NCBI RefSeq assembly: GCF_002443255.2
Contig: NW_019211456.1
Location: 45,713,955-45,777,954, forward strand
Origin: Varroa destructor
Taxonomy: Eukaryota; Arthropoda; Arachnida; Mesostigmata; Varroidae
Direction of reading: 5' to 3'
Length of the DNA: 64,000 nt
The notes under the pieces are model-generated. The model made no database searches, was not told the DNA's origin, and saw only the letters and a list, made by a program, of their open reading frames with translations. A program made the position numbers and the translations under genes. Positions 14,174 to 25,984 of this stretch are shown one piece after another. Each line of letters starts with the position of its first letter. Positions within the stretch are counted from its first letter, which is position 1.

Positions 14174-15391
14174 ATGAACCACGCGGTTCGTAAGGACGTG
14201 CTGGAACAGTATGTCACAAGCGGAAATGACGCTGTAGAATTTCGTCTTGTACATACGGCAGCTGATCTCAATAAGGAAGAAGGCACCTTCAACCCGGAAA
14301 TGTGCCACCAGTTCTTCGGTGAAGGAGAAGCAATATTTGGCTATAAGGATCTTATTATTCAACTGTACTTTGCTGCTGGTAGTCTAGAAATCTTTCTTGG
14401 ACAGAAGTTTTCCGAAAAGATATCTCCTGACAAGGCTGAAGACGTAGAAGCTGACGACGTTCTTGGTGTGATTAGTGAGAAACTGCCCGAAAATGATTTT
14501 TACACAAATCTCGATGTATTCACCAGCAAGCTGCAGGACGAGCGAAAGTTCAAACCAATGGGTGAACTCCAGCACCAGTGGAAGCCGGAAAGCAGTGAGG
14601 TCACGTACGAAGTTTACCACAATATGGTTGCTGACCCGAAATACCGAAAGTATCATATGCGAATGGAATCTTTTGTCATGTGGTTCGTTGACGGCGCTCA
14701 GTACATCGACACAGAGGATGAAAATTGGAATTCATTTGTATTATACGAGAAACGCCGTGAGGGGGAAAATACGTGGTACACCTTCTGTGGTTATTGCACA
14801 GTGTACAAGTATTGGGCGTATCCCGATAAGCAGCGCCCTCGGGTCTCACAAATCCTAATACTGCCACCTTTCCAAAGGCAAGGTTTGGGTGCCCAGCTCC
14901 TTCAAATGGTCTACAACTACTATGTAGGCCGGGCTGATGTCGTTGACATTACTTTCGAAGATCCTTCCGAAGAGTTGACAAGGGTTCGGGATTATATCGA
15001 CGCTAAAAACTGTCAGAGACTTGCTCCATTTCACGCTGCCAGGCTAGCAAAAGGTTTCAGTGAGGAAATGCGTGTAGAGGCTCGTGAAAAACTGAAAATT
15101 GGTAAGCGTCAAGCACGACGCGTTTACGAGATTCTCCGCCTAAAGAACACCCAGCAGAAAAATGCAGCCGAATACAAGAAGTACCGGTTGGATATTAAGA
15201 ATCGTCTAAACGCAACGGCTCGTCAAGAACAGATCAATCTTGAAAAGGCAAAGAAAGCGTTCAAGAAAGAGGGCGCCTCGTACGCCGAATTACACGCGTC
15301 TCTCGATAATCGAATAGAAAAGCTCGATGCTGAATACAAAGAGCTCGAGGGCGAATACCTCAAAGTTATTGAGAGATTAAACAGAGACTAG
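14174..15391 (+). CDS. HAT1: Histone acetyltransferase type B catalytic subunit
   Basis: HAT1 acetylates newly made histone H4 at Lys5 and Lys12 before chromatin assembly, usually with the RbAp46/48 partner. The gene is one uninterrupted exon of 405 codons; human HAT1 is 419. I chose the ATG at 14174 because the open frame upstream starts only with TTG and runs into a likely splice acceptor. The N-terminal HAT1 domain covers about residues 10-165. The GNAT fold follows, with the acetyl-CoA loop QRQGLG at about 234-239, preceded by the strand VSQILILPP. The acidic FEDPSE stretch at about 261-266 carries the Glu taken as catalytic base in the family. The last 60 residues are charged and helical, as expected. 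All key residues are present, so the gene looks functional. Confidence 0.97.
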   Translation: MNHAVRKDVLEQYVTSGNDAVEFRLVHTAADLNKEEGTFNPEMCHQFFGEGEAIFGYKDLIIQLYFAAGSLEIFLGQKFSEKISPDKAEDVEADDVLGVISEKLPENDFYTNLDVFTSKLQDERKFKPMGELQHQWKPESSEVTYEVYHNMVADPKYRKYHMRMESFVMWFVDGAQYIDTEDENWNSFVLYEKRREGENTWYTFCGYCTVYKYWAYPDKQRPRVSQILILPPFQRQGLGAQLLQMVYNYYVGRADVVDITFEDPSEELTRVRDYIDAKNCQRLAPFHAARLAKGFSEEMRVEAREKLKIGKRQARRVYEILRLKNTQQKNAAEYKKYRLDIKNRLNATARQEQINLEKAKKAFKKEGASYAELHASLDNRIEKLDAEYKELEGEYLKVIERLNRD

Positions 15392-15604
15392 AAATACTAC
15401 TGCAATTTCAGGCGTTCTCTCGGTGTGCGCTATAAAGACTAGACTTACCGACCACATTCTAACAACAATAAGGACCTCTATTAGTCAACGCTAAGAACTT
15501 AATCAGAGTGTCTTTTTTTAAGACAGCTTAAAGAACTCAATGATGATAGCTTATATTGTACATACAAACAATAGATATAAATGCTTCATGTTTGACTTTT
15601 ACTG

Positions 15605-15610
15605 AATAAA
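15605..15610 (+). promoter_or_regulatory. Poly(A) signal of HAT1
   Basis: A canonical AATAAA lies 214 bases after the HAT1 stop codon and is followed by T-rich sequence. It is the first such hexamer downstream on this strand, so it is the likely 3' end of the HAT1 transcript. Confidence 0.6.
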
Positions 15611-17818
15611 TATATCGTAAAAATGCAATTGCTTTTGCACTGTCTGTTTTTCTCGAAAAAGCAGCCACTAAGCGTGTAACGCGACGTTTGACGCTTTTAA
15701 AGATGCGCCATTCTTTTTTATAGTTTCAGAGTACCTCTCTGTATGTGTAGATAAACGTTGTCATCACGTTTATAATCCTCTAGATCTATTGGCATCCAAA
15801 AATTTCAGAAATCCTCTAGGTCTACTGGCATCCGAAAATTTCAGAAATCCAAAAATTTCACAAATGTTAATCTACTTATTGAAGATCGTCAAATTAACCA
15901 CGAAAGCATCGTTCCTGTCGATAATATTACGATCAGCTTGCGATTATGTATTTAAATACCAGGTAGAGAATCCCGACAAAGATTCTATGATCAGACAAAG
16001 TTATTTACGTGGTTGATCGTTTGAAAATAATAATGCACTACGGCGTCTCTGTTAGTGACGATTCTTTACTAAAGTAACATAAATATCTGGAGAACTTTAT
16101 TTACAGTAGATAGTTAAAACACTTGGGCGTCAGTGATGATCTTTGAGAAGCAAATTGCAATACCAGCCATCTCTATACAAACTCAGAAACACATTTTTAT
16201 TTTCGGTCGCATACGTTTTTGGGCACTTAGATGGCTTGTGGAAGAATGTTTAATATTTTCTCATCCATATATTTTTATTGAATTATCTGTGACCGGTGTT
16301 AGATTTTCGTTTTTTCGCATTTGTGGATCGTTTTAGTACTCTTGAGTTATTTGCGAATAGAGAATCACAAATAGATTCTAATATATCTATGAACCTAAAT
16401 AACATATAAACCCATGAGTTTTTTTTATTGGTGTGCTTATATCGGTTATACACATTGTAAGTGCATAACATTGTATGCACATTTGTATAGACACCCCAGT
16501 GTGAGCCGCTGTATTAATTTCTAAGATAATGTTATATTTACAACTGGTGCCATTACTTTTTAGCGTTTTTCCTATTTATAGTCAGAATCCATGTTACGGT
16601 CTTAGAGTCCCCTGTGTACTTATTGGGATCACTAAAGTAAAACTAATTGGCATTATTATTTTTATTATTATTGTAATACTTAATCTCTTTAAAAAACGGC
16701 GTAGCAGTTCACACAAGAGAAATATAAATCTACAACTTTCTTTGCGAGCCCACCTTGCGGCACAACGCCCATTCGCTTTTGAAACGAGACAACTAGATGC
16801 CGCTTAGGAACTGCAAAAACCATTTCTTCATATAGTTCTTGCCGGCGTCCAACCCTAAGTTAAATCCATTAACCGGTGTTTTGTAAATTGGCTAAGTAGA
16901 ATAAAATTAAGAAACGATAAAGGTGGTTCCCTTAAGCGGAGAAAAATCGTAAGTGTCTAGTCGCATGTGAATAGCTTTCTACAAATCTAAGAATGTGATT
17001 TTTCATCAAATAGGTAACATGAATATTCTGGGTTGGTACGTAAACATCGAACATAAAGTGTATACTATTTGATTTCCAATGACTGCAGTTTATTTTATAT
17101 ATCATGTTTAAGAAATCTATTCTAGGAAGTTATATATCTATAGTCTCCTGTTTTTACAGCCTCCTATTTAGTTTAAACAAAATCCTTTAACTAAGATAGA
17201 CACCTTGTTTGGTAAAATTCTACTACGCTATTTAAGGTGTGTACAGCATCTGCAGTAGACGTACACTATTCTAATAATATTACAATAATATATACAGAAA
17301 TATAAATTAGCTGTGCTTAAGATCATGTCGAACTTTAAGAAACTACGTGCCTTCTAACTAAATACTAGTCCTGATAAAAGCATCCTAAAAGTCAAATACA
17401 TGGATTTGGATTATCGGCATCTTTGTGTTTGAGCGCTACAATAAAATTTATGAACTGTTACTCGCGCATCGTTACCTTGGCCACGAAGGAGAGAGCCAAG
17501 GGCAGTTTTCCTGTCGGTAATGTCTTGTTAAAATAGCAAATGCCGTGCAGTTATACGGATTCTATTATTGTAAATTGTACTATATCTTGATGAAAATAAT
17601 TGAATTAGTCTTCTAGATGGGTCAGACTTTCGGCTAAAATATCGCGCGCGAAATCTGGCTTAACACCATCAATAGAGAAAAAATATCGTCTGACACTTTT
17701 TTCAGTTTCAAGTAGTACATACGATCATACCTGATTAAAAACTTAATAAGTTATAGCTAACACAGGAATTATGACTTGCTTTGATTCCACTCCATTACAG
17801 ATTTTTGCCTGTACTAAA
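15611..17818. other. Intergenic region between HAT1 and canopy gene
   Basis: AT-rich sequence with a short direct duplication at about 15777-15865, where the phrase atcctctaggtctaytggcatccraaaatttcagaaatcc style unit is repeated roughly twice. One plus-strand frame at 16529-16807 begins with ATG and has a signal-like N-terminus and a membrane segment; it is described separately. A putative acceptor, ccattacag, ends at 17800, upstream of the canopy start. No other gene is visible. Confidence 0.45.
16529..16807 (+). CDS. Possible small membrane protein ORF
   Basis: A 92-codon frame opens with a real ATG. It predicts a hydrophobic N-terminus ending near SQNP, two cysteines, a very hydrophobic Ile-rich segment at about residues 37-54, then a basic stretch (KKRRSSSHKR) and a polar tail, which is the order of a type I membrane microprotein. 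Against it, the Ile-rich segment is encoded by an ATT-rich simple repeat, the DNA is AT-rich, and no family is recognised. It may well be a chance frame. Confidence 0.2.
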   Translation: MLYLQLVPLLFSVFPIYSQNPCYGLRVPCVLIGITKVKLIGIIIFIIIVILNLFKKRRSSSHKRNINLQLSLRAHLAAQRPFAFETRQLDAA

Positions 17819-19720
17819 ATGAGAGTCCTTTTTCTCCTGATTGCCATATCCGTTGTTGCTGCCTCAACGGAGACAGATGGAACTAAAGGACCAAAAGGTG
17901 AAACTGATTTTGTTGAAAAAGAGTACGGTGTTCGTTATGCGGACACTTGCGAAGTATGCAAGTACCTTGTAACTGAGCTGGACTTAGAGCTCCAGGCGAC
18001 AGGTACGGACTTGAGGAAAAGAAACATAAATTTTTATTGATACTTGATATATTCATACTTGATGAGCACGTTTTATGTAAGTTTAAATTACGGCAGTTAA
18101 ATATTCATTCGCGTTCAATAATTTAAGATATTGAACTTTAGAATTTCAAACTGTCATATTTTAGAGAAAAACAGGAACATATTGCAATATTGTATTCACA
18201 AACAGGCAAAACGCACGATGTTATCGAAACCGGGTATCATATAGATACGCCTCCGGAGAAGCGTAAGGTGAAAAAGTACGTCACGTCGGAACTGCGTCTA
18301 ATAGAAACACTGGAAAGCGTTTGCAACCGGCTTTTAGAGTACCGACTGCATAAAGAGAGAACTGATTCAACCAGATTTGCGAGAGGTGGGATCTATCAAC
18401 ATCTAGCTAGATTAGAGTTGTTTTTTTTAGTTCGGTCTTGTATAAACCTCTTAAACGTAATTAATTTTGCCTAACTTTCATGTACAAAATAAAATAGCCT
18501 TTGCTATTTCCATCCTGCAAAGGCTAAACATTAACTACTATAAATATTGTACCCTTTGCCGTGTTGAACTCGTACACCGTTATCATGACTCACCTTCTTC
18601 ATAGAGACAATGTATGATAATAACTACACTTGTTAGTTATTTTTGTAGCCAGATTCAGAAGAAGCTTTAGACAATGGATTGCAATAAGCTATTGTAGTGT
18701 AGACTGAATTTAAATTACACATATATAAAAAACAACATGATTATTTTACATCCCTAACATTCATCGGTCAATCACATATCGTCTGTGTTGTGTGTTTAGG
18801 CACTTCTCAGACGTTCCAGGTGCTTAACAATTTGGTCGCTAAAGGTGTTAAAGTCGATCTGGGTATCCCGCAAGAATTGTGGGATGAACCACCCGCCGAG
18901 GTCACAAACCTGAAAACTCAGTGTGAGAAAATGCTCGAGTCACATGAATCCGACATTGAGGAATGGTAGGATCTACATGATTTCTATAGTAATCAACATT
19001 TAGAACTAGACTTTAATGCAGAATTTCCCCCGAAATGGTCTGGAACATGTCAATAAATCAACCATTAGAGTTCGAAAATAAACAACACTTAGTTTTTCTA
19101 AATAAGATCACTAGCCAGTTTTGCAAGCGCCGCAGATTTGAAACCGGACATTTAAATAATTTTACGAAAATTTTTCTCACAATAAAGTATCTTAACAGGA
19201 AAAAGAAATTGAAAAGCGAGAGCAATATCGCTGCGACGCCGCGCATACGTCATTGTTTCTGTAGCACTGTCCAGAGAGTTTTCAGGCCGAGGATTGGTTA
19301 AGAAAAAAAATACAATTTCATCAGGCAATTGTTATCATGCTTTTTTTGTTGAAGTAAAGAACCTTGTATTGCAGATTGAAACAGGAAGCCCGATGAGCTT
19401 GGGCTCTTATTTTAATTTGTGATAATCCGGTGCGGCTCATCAGGTCTTTTTTCATCCAATGATTATTAAGAATGGGGTTGTGGTAGATAGTTTTTTTTAT
19501 CGGGGTAAGTTCTCTCTATCGTATTTTTGGCAGAATCGTTCAGTACATTGGGTTAAACAAAGACATTTATTTATTTTTCAGGTATTTTCAACAGACCGAA
19601 AAAGTTCCCCTGATGCAATATCTATGCGAGGAACGCGTACTTAAGAACGATCCAAGGCAAACTAAGTGTTTGCATGAGCAACTGCTGGATGGTGACAATA
19701 AATCAAGGGACGAACTTTAA
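17819..19720 (+). CDS. CNPY4: Protein canopy homolog 3/4-like, ER luminal
   Basis: Canopy proteins are saposin-like ER proteins that help fold or traffic cell-surface receptors; CNPY3 and CNPY4 act on Toll-like receptors in vertebrates. Exons: 17819-18002, 18206-18385, 18800-18965 and 19582-19720. All have GT-AG borders and matching phase, giving 222 residues. The ATG at 17819 starts a signal peptide of about 16 residues. An upstream in-frame ATG at 17771 is separated from it by a likely acceptor ending at 17800. The CEVC pair lies near residue 44, and the family phrases GVKVDLGIP, ELWDEPPAEV and QYLCEERVL follow. The chain ends SRDEL, an ER-retrieval signal of the KDEL class. Whether it is the 3 or 4 paralogue cannot be settled, since arthropods often have one gene for this pair. 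Confidence 0.92.
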
Positions 19721-19783
19721 TTTCTAATGTCTGGTACATTTCTATACACTTTCAAATATTGTATATATAAATGATTCTGTAAA

Positions 19784-19789
19784 AATAAA
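19784..19789 (+). promoter_or_regulatory. Poly(A) signal of canopy gene
   Basis: AATAAA lies 64 bases after the canopy stop codon, a normal distance for a short 3' UTR. It is followed by T-rich sequence. Confidence 0.6.
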
Positions 19790-21960
19790 TTTAGTCATTT
19801 TAATTTACCTTGTACCTGAATAATATTGTAAGTCTCTAAAGAAATTTTAATGACACGGTTTTCGTATTTCGAAAGATGCATGCAATGTACGTCAAAGTGA
19901 CCGCGTTAATAATGAGAACTCCATTTATTGTTTTAAATAAGGTAAAAATAAAATCTTACTTAATCTCTTGCAGTCCAAACTGGACGTTCAATTTGAGCAC
20001 CAGCCGAAGTACTCTGTGTGATTTGCTTATTCGATAATGGATATGGTCTATGGCAATTGGTAATATAATAACTGTCAACGTTATCATAAACCGTGTGGAA
20101 TGTTCAAGTAGAAGGGGTATCTGAAGTGTACATATTAGGTTACAAATAAGCCCAGAAAAAGCACATTGTGTTTTTTACCTTGCTTTACACTTCTTAAAAT
20201 TAAAAAAAAGGAATTATATTAAGAAATTCACCAAATAAATGCTTTTTATAGGTCAGAATGTATACATTATATATATCACGTACCCTTCGGGATACACGTA
20301 GTTATATTTATTTACCTTTACCAAGACATAGATTTGGGACCGACACTTCTGCCGACGGCTTGAGTAAAGCTTAAGTCGAGAAGACCAACATTAAAGCAAT
20401 TTTCAAATGGTCCCGTGGTTGATATATCTTACTTGGCTAGAGTTCTGAAACTTTATAGAAAACATTGGAGATGAGTAGATGTCTCTAAATTCGTCTTAAA
20501 TCGTTTTCTTCTTGAGTGTGTGCGTATTTCTAAAAAAACTGACATGTAAGTGCTCTCATGCAACATAACGCAGTTCAAGACGCAAAATTCGAAACATGTG
20601 TTAGATTTTTAAAACAGATTCAATAACATAGGAAAACATAACTAAGTATAAGTCTCGGAACGGAATCCTCTTGAAGGCCTTTCACGTTTCCTCCAAGATA
20701 ATTAGTCTTGTTTCTTTTATATACATTTGATATTGGCACATTATACGTTTAGTCTCGTGGATCAGATGTCTACGCTTGAGTATTATTTTTCGATTCAACT
20801 TAGAAAGTTTGTGAAAATTATATCAAAAATTATCGCAAGTAAATGTCTCTAGATTGACAGATGGGATCAAGGTTGCAGGTTTGTGAGTCACTAGTAGGCG
20901 ACATATTATTATTATTTATCCGAAGCAAATTCCAAATCATTTTTGATATGGAAATTGATATGGAAAATGGTAAATAATATTCAAAATTTACTCAAGTTAT
21001 CTTCAGACATATTGTATTTATATTATTACAAGTTTCTAGAAGGCTGAAATATTTATGACCAGTATGCTAGTAATCTATTCTCTATCTAGTAGTGGAATAA
21101 TGAGTTCAGAAGGAGAAACATCTTTTAATCCCAAAGCTCAACACTCAGTGATCAATTTTTCCTTCTCGAAAGGAAATCTATTAATGATTAGTGAAAACAT
21201 CACACAAAAAGGTTTTAAGCAGAAACACGATAAGTAAATGATGCGGATGTTTAGAGAATGGAGTATTGAGGTCAGCCAGATGATGACTAAGAAGAAAAGA
21301 TACTTCTTATATGCATGCAAAAAAATCATCATTCTATGCACACTAGTTTAAAAGTTATTCAATATTAAAGTCAGCCGGATTCGCTTATAACAGTGTGATG
21401 ACATGGTAAGGCCTTTGTCATGGACCATGGCCTACCCTATCGCGTAAATATGATCTTTATTAACAGTCATGTTGTTCTATTCAATTAAATAGGTCAATAC
21501 ATGTTATATAGGGACAGTTAAAATGACCTGCTGTACTGCGAAAAAACGAAAAATAATTGCAGCGGTAGTTGAAATTAACTTATTTTAGTGGCGGTTCTCA
21601 CAGCTATCCAAGACCAAGGTCAGCGTCTTTTGAAAAGCCCGCGCTGCGTTCTCGTCGATTTTATCACCTATTCGACGGAAGGTGAATCTAAAGAACAGTA
21701 TGAGCAGAATTCGCAACTAGGAAATTTCGGACAATCCATGTTAAACATCAGTATGCGTCAAACAGTGTGAGCAAGTATTTGTGGTTAAAGTGGAATTCGA
21801 GAACACAAAAATTGTTGTCAAACTGGAGTTGACTGACCAGATAAACTAGCACGAAGCAGGTGTACTTCTTTGGTCAAAAATCATAAAAAGTCTCTTGTGC
21901 CAAGCTATTCGTCATTGTTTTCGTACCTTCGAAAAAAAGTGCAGTTAGTAAACTAAGATA
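19790..21960. other. Intergenic region upstream of ESS2
   Basis: AT-rich, with no recognisable coding sequence. A 60-codon frame at 21588-21770 shows no family signal. The ESS2 promoter and 5' UTR should lie in the last few hundred bases. The sequence just before the ESS2 ATG (cagttagtaaactaagata) gives no clear splice site. Confidence 0.45.
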
Positions 21961-23406
21961 ATGAGTTCTATTACACCCGTGGGGCCAAAAGCCCCTGTAC
22001 AAGCCAAGGTGCTGTCAGAGCGGTCTGAACGAGCGCTGGCTCTTCAAAATGAAGCGCATACGTCGAAGCGAAAGATGAAGGTGCTAGAAGAAGAGGAGTT
22101 CGTTGAAAAGCTAGAAAAGATTATAGAACGAGATTTTTTTCCTTATCTCGAAACTGTGCGTAAGCAAAGTGAGTATCTTGATGCTCTTGATAGTCAGAAC
22201 AGCATTCGCATTGCTGAGGCCGAAAAGCAACTTGGGAAGACGCCTCATGTTGAAGTCGGAGACACTCCTTCCAAAGAAGGATGGGATGACGAAGATTGGA
22301 TTAAAAATACTCCAGGCCCGTCAAAGGTACCGTCGCGCACTTCTGAAAAAGAAGCCAAGCTTAAGAAAGAACTTGAAGGAGTTTCTCTTTCGCAGTTTAT
22401 GGCAAGATACACTTCTGAGGACAATGATTCTTTCACTCAGATTATGAAAACGAACGAGCAGAAACGGCGAGAGAAGTTGGACTGGATCTACAAGCATGAA
22501 CAGGACGAGGAAAAGAGCGCTAAGAGCGACTCAGCTTTAATGCCTCCACCTGCAACACCCTTTGCTGTGACTGACGGTCGGTCATCGAAGCCATTGGATA
22601 CTTGGAAGTACAAGGCGCATAACACTGTCATGTATTATCCAGAAGGGGCATCTCTTACTGACCAAGAAATTCAGGATCTTAAAGACAGTCATGTTAAGGT
22701 CCAGCATTCGGCAACTCGTCTTGGCACGAGGCCGTGGGGTACCTCAATCAATATGAATATGGCCACCACCGCAGCAGCATCGAGCGCTTCTCAGCAAACC
22801 AAAGGCGATGGGTTTTGGAATGGAGTTGTCGAAAAAGTGGGAATCAACGGTAAACAGAGTTGGGAGATTGCATCTTCACCAAAAGTCAACGGTTTCTCAT
22901 TTGTAGCCACACCGTCTCCAAGGCCTGGAGTCGGCGACTCACCTTTAATGACCTGGGGAGAAGTTGATAGCACCCCTTACCTTATTGACAGCGCCGGGGA
23001 TACTTCGAAATTCCGGATGAAAGCGCCATCTGAAAGAGAAAAGTTAGCTCATTCGTTAGCGGAGAGGGCTGCTGCTGCCAAGAAGAAACAGAAGGCGATG
23101 AAAACTGTTCAGGACAACTTTACTCACAGCACCGTGCCCCAAAGTCCACGATTCACCGGGCTTTCCCCAGCAGCAAAGAGACTTGCTGTTGGCAAGCTAG
23201 GTATCAGTCGAGGTGTAGATAAGAAACTTATGGCAAGCTATTCACCTAGCCCAAGTCAGAGTTCAAAAGAACGATTTGCGACGCCTGTATCAGTAGTCGC
23301 GCCATTTCCCAGTCCCTCACCTCGGCTCTTCACTACAAAAACACCAGACTCAGGCTCGTCGGACGCACCGAAAATCCGGAAAGCAAAAGCGAGCGACTTC
23401 TTCTAG
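21961..23406 (+). CDS. ESS2: Splicing factor ESS-2 homolog (DGCR14)
   Basis: ESS2 is a nuclear protein associated with the spliceosomal C complex and implicated in pre-mRNA splicing accuracy. One intact exon encodes 481 residues, close to the human 476. Family landmarks appear in order: the N-terminal VLEEEEFVEKLEKIIERDFF helix near residues 41-60; the SLSQFMARYTSEDNDSF block near 142-158, followed by a basic KRREK helix; the MYYPEGASLTDQEI block near 224-237; a charged C-terminal helix with SEREKLAHSLAERAA; SP-rich segments consistent with phosphorylation; and a C-terminal RKAKASDFF. The ATG at 21961 is the first in frame and matches the family's start. Lack of introns in a long ancient gene suggests intron loss in this lineage or a fixed retrocopy; nothing in it is broken. 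Confidence 0.95.
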   Translation: MSSITPVGPKAPVQAKVLSERSERALALQNEAHTSKRKMKVLEEEEFVEKLEKIIERDFFPYLETVRKQSEYLDALDSQNSIRIAEAEKQLGKTPHVEVGDTPSKEGWDDEDWIKNTPGPSKVPSRTSEKEAKLKKELEGVSLSQFMARYTSEDNDSFTQIMKTNEQKRREKLDWIYKHEQDEEKSAKSDSALMPPPATPFAVTDGRSSKPLDTWKYKAHNTVMYYPEGASLTDQEIQDLKDSHVKVQHSATRLGTRPWGTSINMNMATTAAASSASQQTKGDGFWNGVVEKVGINGKQSWEIASSPKVNGFSFVATPSPRPGVGDSPLMTWGEVDSTPYLIDSAGDTSKFRMKAPSEREKLAHSLAERAAAAKKKQKAMKTVQDNFTHSTVPQSPRFTGLSPAAKRLAVGKLGISRGVDKKLMASYSPSPSQSSKERFATPVSVVAPFPSPSPRLFTTKTPDSGSSDAPKIRKAKASDFF

Positions 23407-24785
23407 GTTGAAAACTGTTTCACGAAGGTTCATCAGAAAAAGCAGCGGTCTAATTATTTAATTTAATTTAAACAGGTGCCAAATAGTAGTCTAATATTAT
23501 TGTATATAGAAACCTGCAAGTAAGATCATTGACCCACAAATAGTATTGATAAAAGCATAGAATAGGTCTCAGGTTTACCGTTTAGAACCACAAAGTTAAT
23601 TGGTGCAGAAATTCCTCGCGTATATCAAGGTTGTCGCCTACGTGCCATGTAGATAATGTAAAATATGTGACAATATAACTGCGAGTTGTTGTTTTTCATG
23701 ACGTGTGTTTTTTTAAGTAATTTAAAATTGCGATAGTTAGACTGAGAAGAAAATGTCGAGATTTAATACAACGACTATACTATTAGCCTGAAGCGACTCT
23801 AAGAAAAATGTATGGTTCTATTAGATTTTTTCAAAACAATGGCGATATAAAATGAGATAAGAATTTTCGCAAATATTGCTGCTATTAGCTTAGGGATGAG
23901 CATAATATATGCATTCTATTATACGTAAACATTTGATAATTAGGTTATTGATTTATTACCGACAAATAAGCTTATCAAAAGGTTGTTTGATGAGTGTTCG
24001 CCAACGTCCACCTCTTCAGGACGCAGTCAATAATGGAATTTGAATAATCTAAAACCATATATTCTAATATTATGTCTGTGATATGAAATAAATTCTGAAA
24101 CTCATTAATATAATTAATCCCATTGTTATATACATATCTGCTTCTCGAAGTGCTATGTCATAACAATATTACTGATTACCCGTTGTGAAAAACTCTTGCG
24201 CAAATTCCATAAAACGAAATTTTGTAATTAACACATATTTATTATTATTTAACATATTAATTCAAACAAAACAAAATAAGAGTACTGTACAATTTCAGTG
24301 CAACATTTATTATTAATATTATTATGATTATCTTCAAAAGATTTTACTGTTTATTTAGTTGGTGTTCATATTGCACTATTAAGTTTCTCGACTGCCGCCA
24401 ACTAGTGGCCCACGTTGGTTATTTGGGTTGCGATCAATGCTTGATAATTATTTCGAATTGTTACGGCCTCTGGATGTATTCATAGGGTTGGAAGTGGCTT
24501 ATAACAAGGTGACCACAGACTTACACAATAGAACCAATGAAGATCAATTGATCTTAAATGGTTCTCTGAAGCTAAAGCATACTCGTGATCTTTAACTTGA
24601 ACAAAATTTACTCTACATCTAGTAAATCAGTTGAACTATTTCATTATACTATACATGCACTGTTTTAAAGCAGTCTCTGATTCAATCACACTGTAGCGGA
24701 TACGAATGCCTAGTCTGAGCACCGCCTGCCTTAGCACCTCTGAGTATTTTTTTTCTATCTAAAGCTGGCAGTCACTTGAGGATGA
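23407..24785. other. Convergent 3' region of ESS2 and MANSC gene
   Basis: The two flanking genes converge here, so this should be 3' UTR and spacer. An AATAAA on the plus strand at 24087-24092 is a candidate ESS2 poly(A) signal, although it is far downstream. A CTCF-like motif lies at about 24394-24408. No coding sequence is visible. Confidence 0.45.
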
Positions 24786-25984
24786 TCAATGGCACGGGCT
24801 ATGATGGGCTTTAAGACCGTGTCTATTGTCTTCATACATTCCATCTAACAAATAGTCCGCCCTGGTGTAATGTCTGCGTTCCCAGCAGTCGAGAAACTTT
24901 TGTCCAAAAAAAGCAAACATCGCTAGCAAAGCAAGAATGAGGGCTGAATATAGAAAAATCGTTCCGACCGGGGTTTTACGTTTTTCTGACATAGGCATGT
25001 TCGGATGCTCCCGATTCGAGATTGTCGTTTGGTTAAGATGCTTGTCAGTGGGCGGTGGGGGTAGTCCAACACCTTTTCGTGGTTTGATCATTGAATCGCG
25101 TTGAGGATCAATGTTCTGTGACGGTGGCATTTGCTGGTCAACAAAGCTAAGTATGGGCCCGTTTCCGCCGGATTTACTGAAGCCATCACTTACTTCACTG
25201 GTATTGGTTTCCTTAACTTTGTATGCGTCTTTTGGCACAAATAGCGTTCTGTCGTAGGAAACGAATTCGGTTCTGGGGTTGAAAATGCACAACTCACTTG
25301 GATAGCATGTAAGAAGGTGGCAATTAGCGCCTGTCGATTTAATTTCCAACGTCGCTATTGAGCAATTCACTGAAACAATACAAACAATTGTAACTGTTTG
25401 ACTAAAGCAATGAGTATTAAAACGCAGGTTTAATGTTTGTGCAGGAGACCCTAGAATTGTTTAGAGTGGGTGAAAACAAGCGGTTTATATTTATCAGTTA
25501 CACGTATTTACACACAGAACTTCGTACTATATATATGTTATTAAAAATACCAATACTTTATATCTAACTTAACATTCAAGTCAGTCGCATTTTATTCGGG
25601 CTATTAAGGCCAACAATGTTCTTGTTCAAATAGAATATGTATAGTGTGATACTTCCGTCCGTTGTAAAGTCTATTACCGGCAGGTAATTTGCAGCACCAG
25701 TTGGCGCAGTCTTCCAGTTGGCCAGTTAGAATGAACGAGGATCCTTTTGAGTCGACGATCGCCCCATTTTTCTTCGAGGCTCCAAAGTCCAGTTTCCGGC
25801 CTGGTCGAAATATGCCTGGCGGATTACATGTGGGGATGCCCAGTGCTGAGTATTCGATAGAAGCTTCCACAAATCTGGGCGTCAGTAGAACAATAATGAC
25901 AACTGGTATAAGTACTATGGTGACGGCAAATTTTGTCCACTCCATTGGATTGTGAAGTTTACTTTTTTTTGGCGTTGGTGCCAT
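24786..25984 (-). CDS. MANSC-type single-pass membrane protein
   Basis: Exons 25678-25984 and 24786-25369 join in phase (G|TG, Val) to give 296 residues. The N-terminus is a signal or anchor segment (about residues 18-36). The extracellular part carries a cysteine pattern of the MANSC/MANEC type: DCANWCC before the exon join, then VNCSIATLE and CHLLTCYPSELC after it. A Pro-rich, N-glycosylation-prone stalk follows (NCS, NTS and NQT sequons), then a membrane helix at about 237-258 and a 38-residue cytoplasmic tail with a DYLLDGMY motif. MANSC domains occur in HAI-1, LRP11 and KIAA0319-like proteins; the tail motif and single domain are closest in layout to the LRP11/KIAA0319 side, but I cannot name an orthologue. 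A 5' UTR acceptor (tttacag, near 26017 on this strand) is plausible. Function is unknown beyond a surface or endosomal membrane protein. Confidence 0.82.

Noticed and set aside
17771..17818. Upstream in-frame ATG of the canopy gene
   Set aside because: A splice acceptor-like ttacag lies between it and the signal-peptide Met at 17819, so it is probably intronic or UTR.
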